From: Trichomonas vaginalis G3
Taxonomy: Eukaryota; Parabasalia; Trichomonadida; Trichomonadidae
Assembly: GCF_026262505.1 (NCBI RefSeq)
Contig: NC_067206.1
Coordinates: 11,799,507 to 11,863,506 of the forward strand
Direction: 5' to 3'
Length of the DNA: 64,000 nucleotides
Below the pieces are notes generated by a model. That model saw only the letters and a program-made list of their open reading frames with translations, was not told the origin of the DNA and did no database searches. A program made the position numbers and the translations under genes. Positions 55,465 to 64,000 of the stretch are shown here, in pieces; the first letter of the stretch is position 1; each line of letters starts with the position of its first letter.

Positions 55465-57539
55465 AGAGGAACTTGTTCGTTTCCTTCAGGCTCTTCTAGC
55501 TGTTGTTGCTGAACTATTTCTTCCATGTCTGGTTGTATCTGAACTTCTTCCTGTGGAGTTTCTTGTACCTCATCTGCTGGCATTTCATATATTCCGAGAC
55601 CGTTTTCAACAAGTTCCCTATTTAAGTCATCCGCATTCATAACCCTTTCTTCTTTCGTTCCGTCTCTACTTTTTACGCGTTTCATGAAGATAGTTGAATT
55701 ATCATTTATCTCTGACATCCAATATCTCGGAGTAAATTCAGTCATGTCATTTGGATGATATGCTATTAAATCATATCCCTTAGCGAGCTTGTATTTTCCA
55801 GGTTTGAGATTATATCTGATTTGGTGCTGAGCCATAAAGCTAAATAGGTTCGGGTCAATATTTCCTTCCTGGAACTTTCTAATAGCTTCTTTATATCTGT
55901 CACTAAAGTCAATAGTATCTGGGTAACCATACTCTTCTTTAAGCATTTTTAAGAATTCTTGGTTTCCTTGTTCTCTACTTCTTTTATGTCCTTGCTCTGT
56001 TTGTGGTTGCTGTGCTGGTTGTGGAGGTGGTTGTTGCTGTGCTGGTTGTGGAGGTGGTTGTTGCTGTGCAGGATTTTGAACTGTTGGTTGTTGTGCTGGT
56101 TTTGGTTGTGGTGCAGGTGCTGAATTTTGAACTGCTGGTTGTTGTGCAGGGTTTTGAACTGTTGGTTTTGGTTGTTGTTGTGGTGCTGGATTTTGAACTG
56201 TTGGTTGTTGTGCAGGATTTTGAACTGTTGGTTTTGGTGCATGCCTGCGTCTGTGTCCATGTGACGATGTAAATGTTTTAGGTAGTCCTGGTGCAGGTGC
56301 TTCTCTTGGAGGGTTTGGTGGTATATAAGTTCCACTAGCTAGTATATAAGTTCCACCAGCTGGTATATAAGTTCCACCAGCTGGCACATATGTTCCATCT
56401 GCAGCATAATGTCCTACCTGACTTTTCGTTCTTAAGAAAGCATTTACTAGGTCTGTTTTGGTCTGTTGTAACTCTTTTTCTTGACTTTCCACAACAGTTG
56501 CTCTAACGGCGTCATAGGCACTTTGAACTGCCTGTCTCGTTGCTGCATCTGTTATTTTCGTCATATTTTCTGCTACTTCTTTTAACTCTTTGTCGAAACC
56601 TTCAGACTTCAGTTTCTTTCCAGATGAGAAGTCGTTCACTAGTTTCACCTTACTATGAAGAGCTTCGAAGGCGTTCTTAAAGTCAGCATTCGTTAAAGCT
56701 TCATTTGAACTGTCTTCATCCGCTTGTATTTTTGTCCTTATTGACCCTATAAGTTGGGCTGCTTTAGCGTTGGCTTGGGCATCTAACCAGTCATTGTTAG
56801 CTTTTATATATTCTGTGCTTTTCATTGCCTTTTGCATGGCTGCGTCGTTATTTTTACTTTCTTGTGCTAAGTTTTCATACTGTACGGTTTGGTTTTGCAA
56901 CTGTAAAAGTTTTTCTGCCTTTACATTTGCTTCAACTTCTTTTTTATACTCATCGCTATCCATATATGTCTTCAGGGCTTTTTGTTTTATCTCTTCATCT
57001 TTCAGTACTTTATATTGAGTAGTATGGTTTTTCAAATTTATAACATCTTGTTCCATTTTTGCTACTTCTGCTGCTTTTTCTGACACTTTTTTCGCATATT
57101 CCTCTGTACCTAGTTCTTTCAGTTGTTCTTCTTTCTTCTTTTTCTCTACGTTTAACTCATTGAGTTTCTTTGTGTGTCTGTCATATTCTAGTTTCTTTTC
57201 GTTTTCACTTATTTGTTTCTGTATGTCTATGTTTGACTTTTTGACATCTGTTATTTGATTTTTGAGTGAACTCAAATTCATTTGACTTTGAGGGTTATAA
57301 GCTGTTCCGTCTGCAGCTCCACCATAGCCTGCCATTTTCGCTAAAAGTGCCGCTCTTAAACCTCCACTCTGTGCACCAATGACTCGGTTTAAAAGCATAG
57401 GGTTGCTTGACATTTGTTGCAACATAGTGGGGTCATTCAGCATTTGTTGTTGCAACTGTTGTTGTGGTGTCAGTTTTACTATTGGATGTTTCAATGCTCT
57501 CTTCCTCTTACGTATATTCTTACGTAGCTTACGTGGCAT
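55440..57539 (-). CDS. B large coiled-coil and Pro/Gln-repeat protein, 699 residues
   Basis: A very basic front (MPRKLRKNIRKRKRALK) that could bind DNA, and a Met/Gln stretch. A long coiled coil follows (about 85-370). Then come four tandem GGTYIPA-type units (about 385-415), a Pro/Gln/Asn repeat region (PTVQNPAQQ and PPPQPAQQQ, about 445-545) and a folded C-terminal part (YKLAKGYDLIAYHPNDM). Long for a Polinton protein. Possibly a core, scaffold or tape-measure-like component; inference only. Looks whole. Confidence 0.65.
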   Translation of the reverse strand: MPRKLRKNIRKRKRALKHPIVKLTPQQQLQQQMLNDPTMLQQMSSNPMLLNRVIGAQSGGLRAALLAKMAGYGGAADGTAYNPQSQMNLSSLKNQITDVKKSNIDIQKQISENEKKLEYDRHTKKLNELNVEKKKKEEQLKELGTEEYAKKVSEKAAEVAKMEQDVINLKNHTTQYKVLKDEEIKQKALKTYMDSDEYKKEVEANVKAEKLLQLQNQTVQYENLAQESKNNDAAMQKAMKSTEYIKANNDWLDAQANAKAAQLIGSIRTKIQADEDSSNEALTNADFKNAFEALHSKVKLVNDFSSGKKLKSEGFDKELKEVAENMTKITDAATRQAVQSAYDAVRATVVESQEKELQQTKTDLVNAFLRTKSQVGHYAADGTYVPAGGTYIPAGGTYILASGTYIPPNPPREAPAPGLPKTFTSSHGHRRRHAPKPTVQNPAQQPTVQNPAPQQQPKPTVQNPAQQPAVQNSAPAPQPKPAQQPTVQNPAQQQPPPQPAQQQPPPQPAQQPQTEQGHKRSREQGNQEFLKMLKEEYGYPDTIDFSDRYKEAIRKFQEGNIDPNLFSFMAQHQIRYNLKPGKYKLAKGYDLIAYHPNDMTEFTPRYWMSEINDNSTIFMKRVKSRDGTKEERVMNADDLNRELVENGLGIYEMPADEVQETPQEEVQIQPDMEEIVQQQQLEEPEGNEQVPLWKLTSQN

Positions 57540-57602
57540 TTTAAGTAAAGTTAAAAAGCGGTTTTTGACAGATGGAACACATACTTTTTCAGTAAGGACA
57601 TA

Positions 57603-57655
57603 TGGGGTGAAAAATTAGGTGAAAAAACAGGTGAGATCTCAACTCTTCACCTAAA
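57603..57655. repeat. AGGTGA palindrome, copy 3 of 3 in B
   Basis: Reads AGGTGAAAAAACAGGTGAGAT and then CTCTTCACCT; followed by GAATTC and AAAATTCTGAGTAAAATG as in copy 2. Confidence 0.75.
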
Positions 57656-57714
57656 ATATATTTTTGCCGAATTCTGTATAAAATTCTGAGTAAAATGACA
57701 GATGTTTATATGAC

Positions 57715-57865
57715 ACTTTCTCCGGTTTATAGGACCTCTCTCATATTCTATCTTGTCATATCTAAACTCATAGTCATGTATGTCCTCTAAACTTCATTTA
57801 TACTAAACATCTTCAGGGCTAGAAGGGGCGCAGCCCCTGGAAGCCCCACTACCTTTTTTTTTTTT
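57715..57865 (-). repeat. Right terminal region of B, with methylase-gene fragment and hairpin
   Basis: 57,715-57,795 is an inverted near copy of about 80 bp from the 3' part of the methylase gene (35,672-35,750). Next come a TATAAATGAAGTTT unit in inverse and the hairpin AGGGGC-TGC-GCCCCT (57824-57838 in inverse), and then CCCACTACC and the T run. Confidence 0.8.
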
Positions 57866-57884
57866 TTAAATCATGAATGGAATC

Positions 57885-57951
57885 AATGGAGTCATAATCA
57901 AAGACCCCATAAACGAGTAAAAGAAATTAGAAATAATTATTTTCATGAATG
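57885..57951 (+). pseudogene. A2 terminal-gene 3' fragment
   Basis: Ends in VKEIRNNYFHE, the last residues of the 126-residue terminal gene, of which a complete copy lies at 34,100. A2 therefore had a second related gene at this end, in which B inserted. Fossil fragment. Confidence 0.55.
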
Positions 57952-58020
57952 AAAGATTCACTACCATAATGAAATAAAAAATAAACTTTAAAAATTCTTG
58001 TCTCAGAATCAACATAGAAC

Positions 58021-58398
58021 TTTAAGAAACTAATGATTATTTGAATTTATGAAATCAATTATTTGATTCATTCTTTCTTCAATAATTTCTATTCTTTTTG
58101 TTAAAGACTCAATTTTCATTAATGAAGTGATTCTTGATTACGGAATAGATTTCAAACTAATCACTCCTTTTATTTTTGAAATTTTGAAACCATCAACTTT
58201 AAACATTTTATTCAATTTACATGTTGTCAATTCTTCAAATAATTTTTTATTCTTTGCGTAATAGTCATTAAATTCTTCAACAGATGAAAAAATTTTTGTT
58301 TCAGTAATGGGTTTAACAATGTTTATTTTATTTTGAACATCTTCACTTTCATTTATTTCTTCCTCCTCTGTTTCATTTATTTTTAAAATTGGTTTCAT
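58021..58398 (-). pseudogene. A2 acidic coiled-coil protein gene, remains
   Basis: Counterpart of the A1 gene at 33,174: MKPILKINETEEEEINESE front and the FSSVEEFNDYYAKNKKLF helix. The coiled-coil end is recognisable as sequence. Broken, about one break. Confidence 0.65.
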
Positions 58399-58464
58399 TT
58401 ATCATTAATTAAAAATTAGAATATATGTGATGAAATATATTTTTTAATTAATATTAAATCAGAA

Positions 58465-58701
58465 ATGGCGGCAGGATTCTTTAAAAAATTATGGGATGGA
58501 ATTAAGAAAGCTGCAGGTTGGGTTCATAAAAATATTATTAAACCCGTTGCAAACTTTTTGGCACCAGTAGCGAAAACGGCAGGAACTATCATAGGTGGAG
58601 TATTAGGTACTAAAGCAGGTAATCCGGCGATGGGAGCACAAGCAGGTAACGCAGTTGGTGGAATAGCTGAAGGAATACTTAATAAAATAGGAGGTAGATA
58701 G
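58465..58701 (+). CDS. Small amphipathic pVI-like protein 2 (A2), 78 residues
   Basis: Near copy of the A1 protein at 32,872, with a few conservative differences. Amphipathic front MAAGFFKKLWDGIKKAAGW and Gly/Ala hydrophobic part. Convergent with the next small gene, as in A1. Confidence 0.7.
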   Translation: MAAGFFKKLWDGIKKAAGWVHKNIIKPVANFLAPVAKTAGTIIGGVLGTKAGNPAMGAQAGNAVGGIAEGILNKIGGR

Positions 58702-58725
58702 TGGAAAAATAAATAAATATTATTT

Positions 58726-58941
58726 TTATCTTAGTATCGGTTGAAGTCTTTGATAAACTTTTTCTCCTTTATTTAATATTTCTCTTATTGGGGCGGCTTT
58801 TGGCGTTATTGATTCAGCAACGTCACTAATTGCTTCTTTATTCTTAAATATCCAATTTGCTCCTTTCTTCATTGTTTCCCAAACTTTATGCGCTCCTCTT
58901 TTTACTTTATCCCACAGTTTCTTAAATATACCTGCAGCCAT
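58726..58941 (-). CDS. Small amphipathic pVI-like protein 1 (A2), 71 residues
   Basis: Near copy of the A1 protein at 32,632, differing by one residue at the front (MAAGIFKKLWDKVKRGAHK). Same tail-to-tail arrangement with its partner. Confidence 0.7.
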   Translation of the reverse strand: MAAGIFKKLWDKVKRGAHKVWETMKKGANWIFKNKEAISDVAESITPKAAPIREILNKGEKVYQRLQPILR

Positions 58942-59010
58942 AGTTGATTATTTCATTAAAATTAAAAATTCATTTTCATCTTTTAATTTTGATTTTTTAT
59001 TTATTAATAA

Positions 59011-60650
59011 ATGACGACTAACTATTTGGTGCCAAACACTAAACCGATTAATGGAAATGTATTTCATTCATTCGAAAAGATAAATGAAATATTCGCAAAG
59101 AATGACGGTAGAAGATATTATAGAGAACTTGAAAGTTCATGCTATGACTCTGATGCTCCATATTTTGCTGATAAACAAACTCATTTAAGAATTACAAATC
59201 CGGCTCATGATGTGAACCAATTAGGTGACACATATATTAAACGCAAAGTTAAAGCAACTCTAGTTTCAAATAAAGCTTTCACATGTGATGCCGCTTTTAA
59301 ATGCATGCGTTTATTCGTTGGTTACAAATCATCAAATCAAAGCTTTAAACAATTAGAAGTAGAAACCGAAAGAGGTGATGCCGGTTATCTTCAGATGGAT
59401 TGCGCCCGTGAATCTTTCGCATTTGCAACATATAAACCAAAATCAGAAAGGAAAGTTAAAAAGTTTGTTCATTCGTTATATAATAATGTTCAAAAATATG
59501 ATAACTCAGTATGTGGTAAATATATTGACCCCTCAGAAGTTTTCAAGAGAGCAAATGAAGAAGTTGATGTCACTTTTGATATGATTATTCCAGTAAATGA
59601 TTTGTTAGCATTTCAGGCGTTCGATGATTATCCCAAATCATTTGGTGATATCATTTTGAAATATTATGTTTTCAGGGATACTTTGGTATTTTGCCAGGTT
59701 GACCCGTTAAGAGTTGCAGATTTACAAAATTATGTTTATGAAAAGATAACTGATGCAAATTATGAAAAGATTATGAATCATGTTTATAAATACGATCGCA
59801 AATTCCAACAAATCGGACTTCCTGCCAAATTAATTACAAGCTTAGCCGAGACAACTGCTGACGCAACAGTTGATGACGTTATTATTTCATGCACAAAGAT
59901 GGAAGTTTTAGAGGATAAATGCATTACACCAGGATACGGTTTAATTGAAGAATCAGTTAAAGCAATACCACGTTTATTCAGTAAGGAAGATCCATTCATG
60001 ATTCCAGCTCAACATATTGACGTTCGTTCACTAAATGGAGGTTGCATCACTCCTGAAGGTATCAGCTCAGATTTCTCATACGCTCTTCATAATGTTACAG
60101 ATGTTGTGTTAACATTTCCGAAGAATGCAATGCAAAGAACAGTTTTAGAAAATCCAATGCTTCGAGGTCTTCAGGTCACTATAGATTCCAGAAACTTCCC
60201 CGATCAAGCGATGACCACAGTGGGTGACATATTCTTTACACGTATGCTTCAAGCTTCTGATTTAGATGGAGTGAATGAATGCACAGAAGAATACGAGGAC
60301 TCATTAACTAGACACTGAATGATGATGATGGCACACCATTAGCTAGAACATGGAAAGACCAAACTTCATTCTTATGCACTATTCCAGTTCAACGTGATGG
60401 AGCGGGTATATTCTTTGATGGATTAGAAACTTTCAACTCACAAGTTACAGTACAAGTGAAAGCTTATCCAATCATTCAGGGTGTAAATGACACTTACTGT
60501 TCAAAGGTGACAAATCCTCCTCAGGTTTGGTTTACTAGGACTACGTATTGGACATGGACACCGGATGAAGGTTTGAAATATCATCCAACAGGTACACCAC
60601 CACAGTATAGAAGTTCATATGATGAAATATTGATGAATAGAAATGTTTAA
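59011..60650 (+). pseudogene. A2 major capsid protein, remains
   Basis: Counterpart of the A1 capsid gene, differing by a few residues over the compared length. Same start context AATAAATG. Broken, about one break. The high likeness to A1 dates the split of the two copies as recent. Confidence 0.85.
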
Positions 60651-60674
60651 AATTATAAATTTATTTTTGATTAA

Positions 60675-61502
60675 ATGGATTTAAATTCATCCACCCCTTA
60701 TGAAGAATTAGCGGGAGTATATAATACATACGTAGATGATATGATTAATGAAGCATTGAGTGATAATAGAAATGCTCTATCTAAGGAAAAATTAATGAAA
60801 ATTCCATATTCTGAATGTTACTTAAATTCAATCACTGCGGCAATTGGTAAACAAAATAAAGGCAAAACATTAACGATATTAAAACAAATTATCATTATTG
60901 CTAACACTTCCCCCTATTCACATGTGTTAATTTATATCAACCGTTCAGGTTCACCTTCAGATGATACATTTGAATCTTTAAAGCATTTAATCAAAATTCC
61001 AATTATTTATTTATCACAAGAAGAAGCGGAAGATTATTTGAAAAACTTTTTAATGTATAAAGAGTTATATAATACAATCAAGAAGCAAGGATTAGAGGAT
61101 AAAATTATTGATAAACAACGGGATGAATTATTTGAAACACTTTCTATTTCAAATTTTGATAAAGAATTTTTGCATTCACTCATTTTTCTAGATGATGCCG
61201 TGAAATCAAAACTAATAACTAATGAGAAATCATATTTTAATCAGTTATTAACTCAATGTCGACACATTCAGTGTTCATTCTTTATGGCTGTTCAATATTT
61301 CAAAGCATTAAGTACAAACATTAAATCAAATCTATCAACCCTTTTCATTTTCAGTGGGTTTAGTCGTCAACAGTTGAACGTTATGCTTTATCAAGTGAAT
61401 TTACCAATGAGCATTAATGAACTTTGCACACAATATCAACAATTAGGAGAACATGGAAAAATAATAGTTGATTTAAATAAAGGTTCCATTAAATTCGAAT
61501 AA
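60675..61502 (+). CDS. A2 DNA-packaging ATPase, 275 residues
   Basis: Near copy of the A1 gene at 30,070 with only a few residue changes. Walker A GKQNKGKT and Walker B LIFLDDAVKS are both kept. Start in GATTAAATG. It follows the capsid gene directly. Confidence 0.88.
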   Translation: MDLNSSTPYEELAGVYNTYVDDMINEALSDNRNALSKEKLMKIPYSECYLNSITAAIGKQNKGKTLTILKQIIIIANTSPYSHVLIYINRSGSPSDDTFESLKHLIKIPIIYLSQEEAEDYLKNFLMYKELYNTIKKQGLEDKIIDKQRDELFETLSISNFDKEFLHSLIFLDDAVKSKLITNEKSYFNQLLTQCRHIQCSFFMAVQYFKALSTNIKSNLSTLFIFSGFSRQQLNVMLYQVNLPMSINELCTQYQQLGEHGKIIVDLNKGSIKFE

Positions 61503-61543
61503 CTTTTTTATAATTAATTTTTATTTTTTATTTATAATTAAAC

Positions 61544-62443
61544 ATGACAGAAATTGCAAATCTTCTACAGGTTCCATTAAAACAAGGGACAAACAAAAAG
61601 GGTGCATATAATAGAACTATGAAAGTTCCAGACGGAATGAAAAAATTAGTCCACATTGTTGCCGGTCTTCAAAAGGATGTTAAACAAATGAGAAACGTTT
61701 TAACATTACCAGAAGCTCAAGCATATGCCAAACGTCATGGACCAAATTGGGAAGCACATGAAGCAGACATTACAGGACCAAATGGAAAGCCTGATGGAAT
61801 AAATGAAGTCTTTGTTACTGATGGTCAAGGAAATATTAAAGTCATAAATGGGTATAAATTAACAATGACGGATTATCCTAAACGTAAAGCATATAATGAA
61901 CGTTATCCTATGAAATTTGATGTAAATGGAAAAGCTGTTAAACAACATATCGGAGACAGTAAAGATGGACCAATTCTTTCATACCGTCATAATCCATATT
62001 CTTATTTCAATGAAGAATTAAACGCTATTGAAGAAGGACCAAACGGATTACCTCAATATGTTAATCAGTTTGATGGTCAATATGCAAATTTGAGACCTGA
62101 AATTCCAGCTAAGAAATTCTTTAAAGTTGCTTTATTCGATCCAGTGTTCAATGAACAGAAAGAAGCAATGAAAGCAGAATTGAAACCAATTCAAGTGGCA
62201 AGAATTTCTTCATCTTCACTTTCAGAAGCGTTCAAGGAATTGATAAAGAAACCACTTTATTCTCAACAAGGTTATAACTTTGATTTAATTAAAGAAAGTG
62301 ATAGACGTAAATTAGAAAAATCAGATGGTTTTAAGAATGCATGTAATGAAATGATTAAAGATATTGTAAATGATAAAATAAGACTGGAAGAAACTCAAAT
62401 CATTATCAATAACATAATTGGTGCAGTTACAAAGAAAGTATAA
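61544..62443 (+). CDS. Capsid-block protein, 299 residues (A2)
   Basis: Near copy of the A1 protein at 29,130. Differences cluster around residues 130-150, where A2 reads [18 protein letters not shown] against a different A1 version. Unrecognised virion-block protein. Confidence 0.65.
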   Translation: MTEIANLLQVPLKQGTNKKGAYNRTMKVPDGMKKLVHIVAGLQKDVKQMRNVLTLPEAQAYAKRHGPNWEAHEADITGPNGKPDGINEVFVTDGQGNIKVINGYKLTMTDYPKRKAYNERYPMKFDVNGKAVKQHIGDSKDGPILSYRHNPYSYFNEELNAIEEGPNGLPQYVNQFDGQYANLRPEIPAKKFFKVALFDPVFNEQKEAMKAELKPIQVARISSSSLSEAFKELIKKPLYSQQGYNFDLIKESDRRKLEKSDGFKNACNEMIKDIVNDKIRLEETQIIINNIIGAVTKKV

Positions 62444-62526
62444 GCAAACAAGGATGAACCTTGGGATATTGCCGTAACAACTAAATAAAACTTTAAATAT
62501 ATTTTTCTTTTTTTATTCAATTATAA

Positions 62527-63225
62527 ATGAGAAGACGTTTCACAAGTCAAAAGAACACAAACGCAAAAGCAGAGATTACGGTTGGTTATAACGTAAATGA
62601 TGATAAATCACGAATTATTCAAAATGTTAAAGTTAATGTTAGCCCTGAATTAACAAGGTCAGCAACTCAACCAAATTTATTAACTCGTGACTTACCAAAG
62701 AAAGAGGAGGAGCAAAATAAAGAAGATGAAGACCCAATCATTTTATCTGAACCCGGTAAAGAACCCGTTGAAATCCCCACATATCCAACATACCCCCCAC
62801 CTCTTTCATCAAACATCGAGAACCCAGGAATCTACGATTCCAGTCGCAATGCGCCATATAAAGTAGACATTAATTCTGAATTAATGAAAATTTACCGTGA
62901 TATAATAATTAATAATTATAATTCAATAATAAATTTAATTGATCAATCCGGTTTAATTATTTTACCTTATGAATCATTAATTCACATTATCGCCATTCTT
63001 TGTGATGTTCAAGATTCAGACGTTAAGATTCAATTTTTCATAGATGATGAGGTTTCATGCTGCGGAACAGTTGCAAAAATAAATCCTATAAAGGATATTA
63101 GCACAATTAAGATATCAAAGAACGGAACAACAACTGAACTACATTTAACTTATAATAACATATACAATAAAATAGTTGATGAATATAAAATATCACTTGA
63201 AAAATTCTTTGTTAAGGCTATTTAA
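62527..63225 (+). CDS. CCG-motif protein of the capsid block, 232 residues (A2)
   Basis: Near copy of the A1 protein at 28,369, with seven extra residues (DPIILSE) in the disordered front. DEVSCCGTV motif kept. Start in TATAAATG. Confidence 0.7.
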   Translation: MRRRFTSQKNTNAKAEITVGYNVNDDKSRIIQNVKVNVSPELTRSATQPNLLTRDLPKKEEEQNKEDEDPIILSEPGKEPVEIPTYPTYPPPLSSNIENPGIYDSSRNAPYKVDINSELMKIYRDIIINNYNSIINLIDQSGLIILPYESLIHIIAILCDVQDSDVKIQFFIDDEVSCCGTVAKINPIKDISTIKISKNGTTTELHLTYNNIYNKIVDEYKISLEKFFVKAI

Positions 63226-63428
63226 TATTCAAGCATTAACATTATCGAATAATAATCCTTTGAATCATAATCGATAATAATTGACCTTTCACCAGTTTCT
63301 ATCGTTTGTTTTATTTCTTTTTGTTCCCCACTATCTGGATCGGTCATTGTAATTGTTTTTGTTATAGTATCAGCTTTATCTTTAACTTCAATCTTTTTTC
63401 CATCGGGATATTTAAACCAAAATTCCAA
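63222..63428 (-). pseudogene. A2 small gene converging on the capsid block, remains
   Basis: Identical in its open part to the end of the A1 gene at 27,894-28,372 (MEFWFKYPDGKKIEVKDK to the end). The front half of the gene is missing here: sequence leads directly into the non-coding region with the iteron. Overlaps the CCG-motif gene by four bases. Confidence 0.5.
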
Positions 63429-63559
63429 AAATTCAATATTGTCAATCTGTTCATATTTTATGTCTGCAGAAATAAATGTAATTAATGTAATTAATTAGGT
63501 AATGAAGTAATGGATGAACTGCAGAAATAAATGTTTCCGTTAATGTTTTCGTTAATGGT

Positions 63560-63690
63560 TTCGGGTTATTCAATAATTAATTATTTTTGAAGAACTGAAG
63601 GTGTCACTATGTCACCATGTGTCACTCGGTAATTTAACTTCTCTGAAAAAATGAGACAACATGACATTTAGACAACAGTCCTGGAAATAT
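63560..63690 (+). repeat. Single iteron unit in A2
   Basis: One copy of the A1 119-bp iteron (GAAGAACTGAAGGTGTCAC through GAGACAACATGACATTTAG), with small differences. It lies between the capsid block and the KilA-N gene. Confidence 0.8.
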
Positions 63691-63702
63691 GATGCAGTCC
63701 AA

Positions 63703-63718
63703 AAATAAAGTTAGTTTT
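63703..63718 (+). promoter_or_regulatory. Shared upstream box AAATAAAGTTAGTTTT (A2 copy)
   Basis: 46 bases before the start of the KilA-N gene. The same box stands before the A1 primase-helicase and two B genes. Confidence 0.6.
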
Positions 63719-63763
63719 AAAATTATTTTTATTTATTTTTTTATTTTGTATGTAAGAACAGTA

Positions 63764-64000
63764 ATGTCGGTCGAAGCAAAAACATTCACGAACAAATCTA
63801 ATGGTGAAACATTCACAAAAGGCACTTATAATGGTATTGAAGTCTTACGTAGAGACAAGGATGGTTACATTAATGCAACAAAGATGGCAAGAGAAGCGGG
63901 AAAGTTAAACCATTTAAACAGATTTCTCAATAGTACTAAAATGCAGGAAATTCTTGAGTTTTGGATGAACGAATATGGTGGAGCCAAAAGTGGCTCGACC
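63764..64000 (+). CDS. A2 KilA-N domain protein, N-terminal part
   Basis: 79 residues to the window edge. KilA-N domain from residue 22: YNGIEVLRRDKDGYINATKM, then the AREAGKLNHLNRFLNSTKMQ helix region. This is the classic form (GYINATKM...R), unlike the more diverged one of B. Likely DNA-binding regulator. No KilA-N gene was seen in A1. Confidence 0.85.
   Translation, partial: MSVEAKTFTNKSNGETFTKGTYNGIEVLRRDKDGYINATKMAREAGKLNHLNRFLNSTKMQEILEFWMNEYGGAKSGST

Larger units (their letters stand above)
34701..57865. mobile_element. Polinton/Maverick element B, about 23.2 kb, inserted in A2
   Basis: Ends are an A run (T run at the right) followed by GGTAGTG(A/G)GGCTTCC in inverted orientation. 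Flanks show TTAAAT on both sides, though the homopolymers blur the exact border. Contents include adenine methylase, fibre, integrase, polymerase B, two KilA-N/regulatory-region genes, packaging ATPase, helicase, penton candidate, major capsid protein and a large coiled-coil protein. It has about six breaks, otherwise well kept. Only distantly related to A. B arrived after A2 was in place. Confidence 0.92.
57866..64000. mobile_element. Polinton A2, right piece, runs off the right edge
   Basis: Carries the end of a terminal small gene, then the whole capsid block of A1 in reversed orientation, an iteron unit, and the front of a KilA-N gene. The fibre and 236-residue genes of A1 are absent at the matching place. 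Two or three breaks within the window besides the B insertion. Sequence is very close to A1, so the two share a recent ancestor. Confidence 0.9.

Noticed and set aside
56003-56272. Valine-rich plus-strand protein
   Set aside because: Reverse reading of the Pro/Gln repeats of the large coiled-coil gene.
14840-64000. Ulp1/adenain-type cysteine protease of the Polintons
   Set aside because: Looked for because it is common in Polintons; no open frame shows a convincing His...Asp...Gln...Cys pattern, so none is called.

Overview
The window looks like nuclear DNA of a parabasalid protist, most like Trichomonas vaginalis. It is AT-rich, and its host genes are intronless. Most host genes carry the trichomonad initiator (TCA+1 followed by pyrimidine-rich sequence) 8 to 45 bases before the ATG. 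The host genes are of trichomonad kinds: an ankyrin protein, a flavodoxin, an Orc1/Cdc6-type ATPase and a Rab GTPase. More than two thirds of the window is Polinton/Maverick DNA. Organism assignment is inference from these traits.

Host part (1-14,839 plus 33,841-33,971): the start of a repeat-type protein gene (minus), an unrecognised gene (minus), an alanine-rich coiled-coil gene (minus), a frameshifted ankyrin gene (plus), a flavodoxin, an Orc1/Cdc6-like ATPase, a MED18-like protein and a Rab GTPase. Between them lie two non-coding terminal-inverted-repeat elements. One (8,917-11,238) is a fold-back element with a clean 7-bp target duplication. The other (6,084-8,048) carries a run of five strong hairpins. 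Three further intergenic stretches (4,092-4,194; 12,706-12,910; 13,773-13,881) fold into multi-helix RNAs whose G-U pairs favour the plus strand.

Polinton part: element A1 (14,840-33,840, about 19.0 kb, 90-bp identical terminal repeats, 6-bp target duplication ATTGAT) splits the Rab gene. A second member of the same family, A2, starts at 33,972, two bases after the Rab stop codon, and runs off the right edge. A2 is itself split by a different, about 23.2-kb Polinton, B (34,701-57,865, target duplication about TTAAAT). A1 carries about ten breaks, mainly in its DNA polymerase. B carries about six. A2 shows two or three breaks plus the B insertion. All three are treated as fossils.

The element genes form the usual Polinton kit: protein-primed type B DNA polymerase, DDE integrase, primase/SF3 helicase, packaging ATPase, double-jelly-roll major capsid protein, a penton candidate in B, and small adenovirus-pVI-like amphipathic proteins. 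Accessory genes are KilA-N regulators, an adenine methylase (B), and large fibre proteins with a phage tail-collar C-terminus (A1 and B). I recognised no Ulp1/adenain-type protease. Most A-family genes start in a TAAATG context, as in late promoters of large DNA viruses, rather than behind the host initiator. Non-coding parts of the elements hold iterons, hairpin-forming 22-bp repeat arrays and a tRNA-like unit with Pol III box A, box B and a T6 stop.
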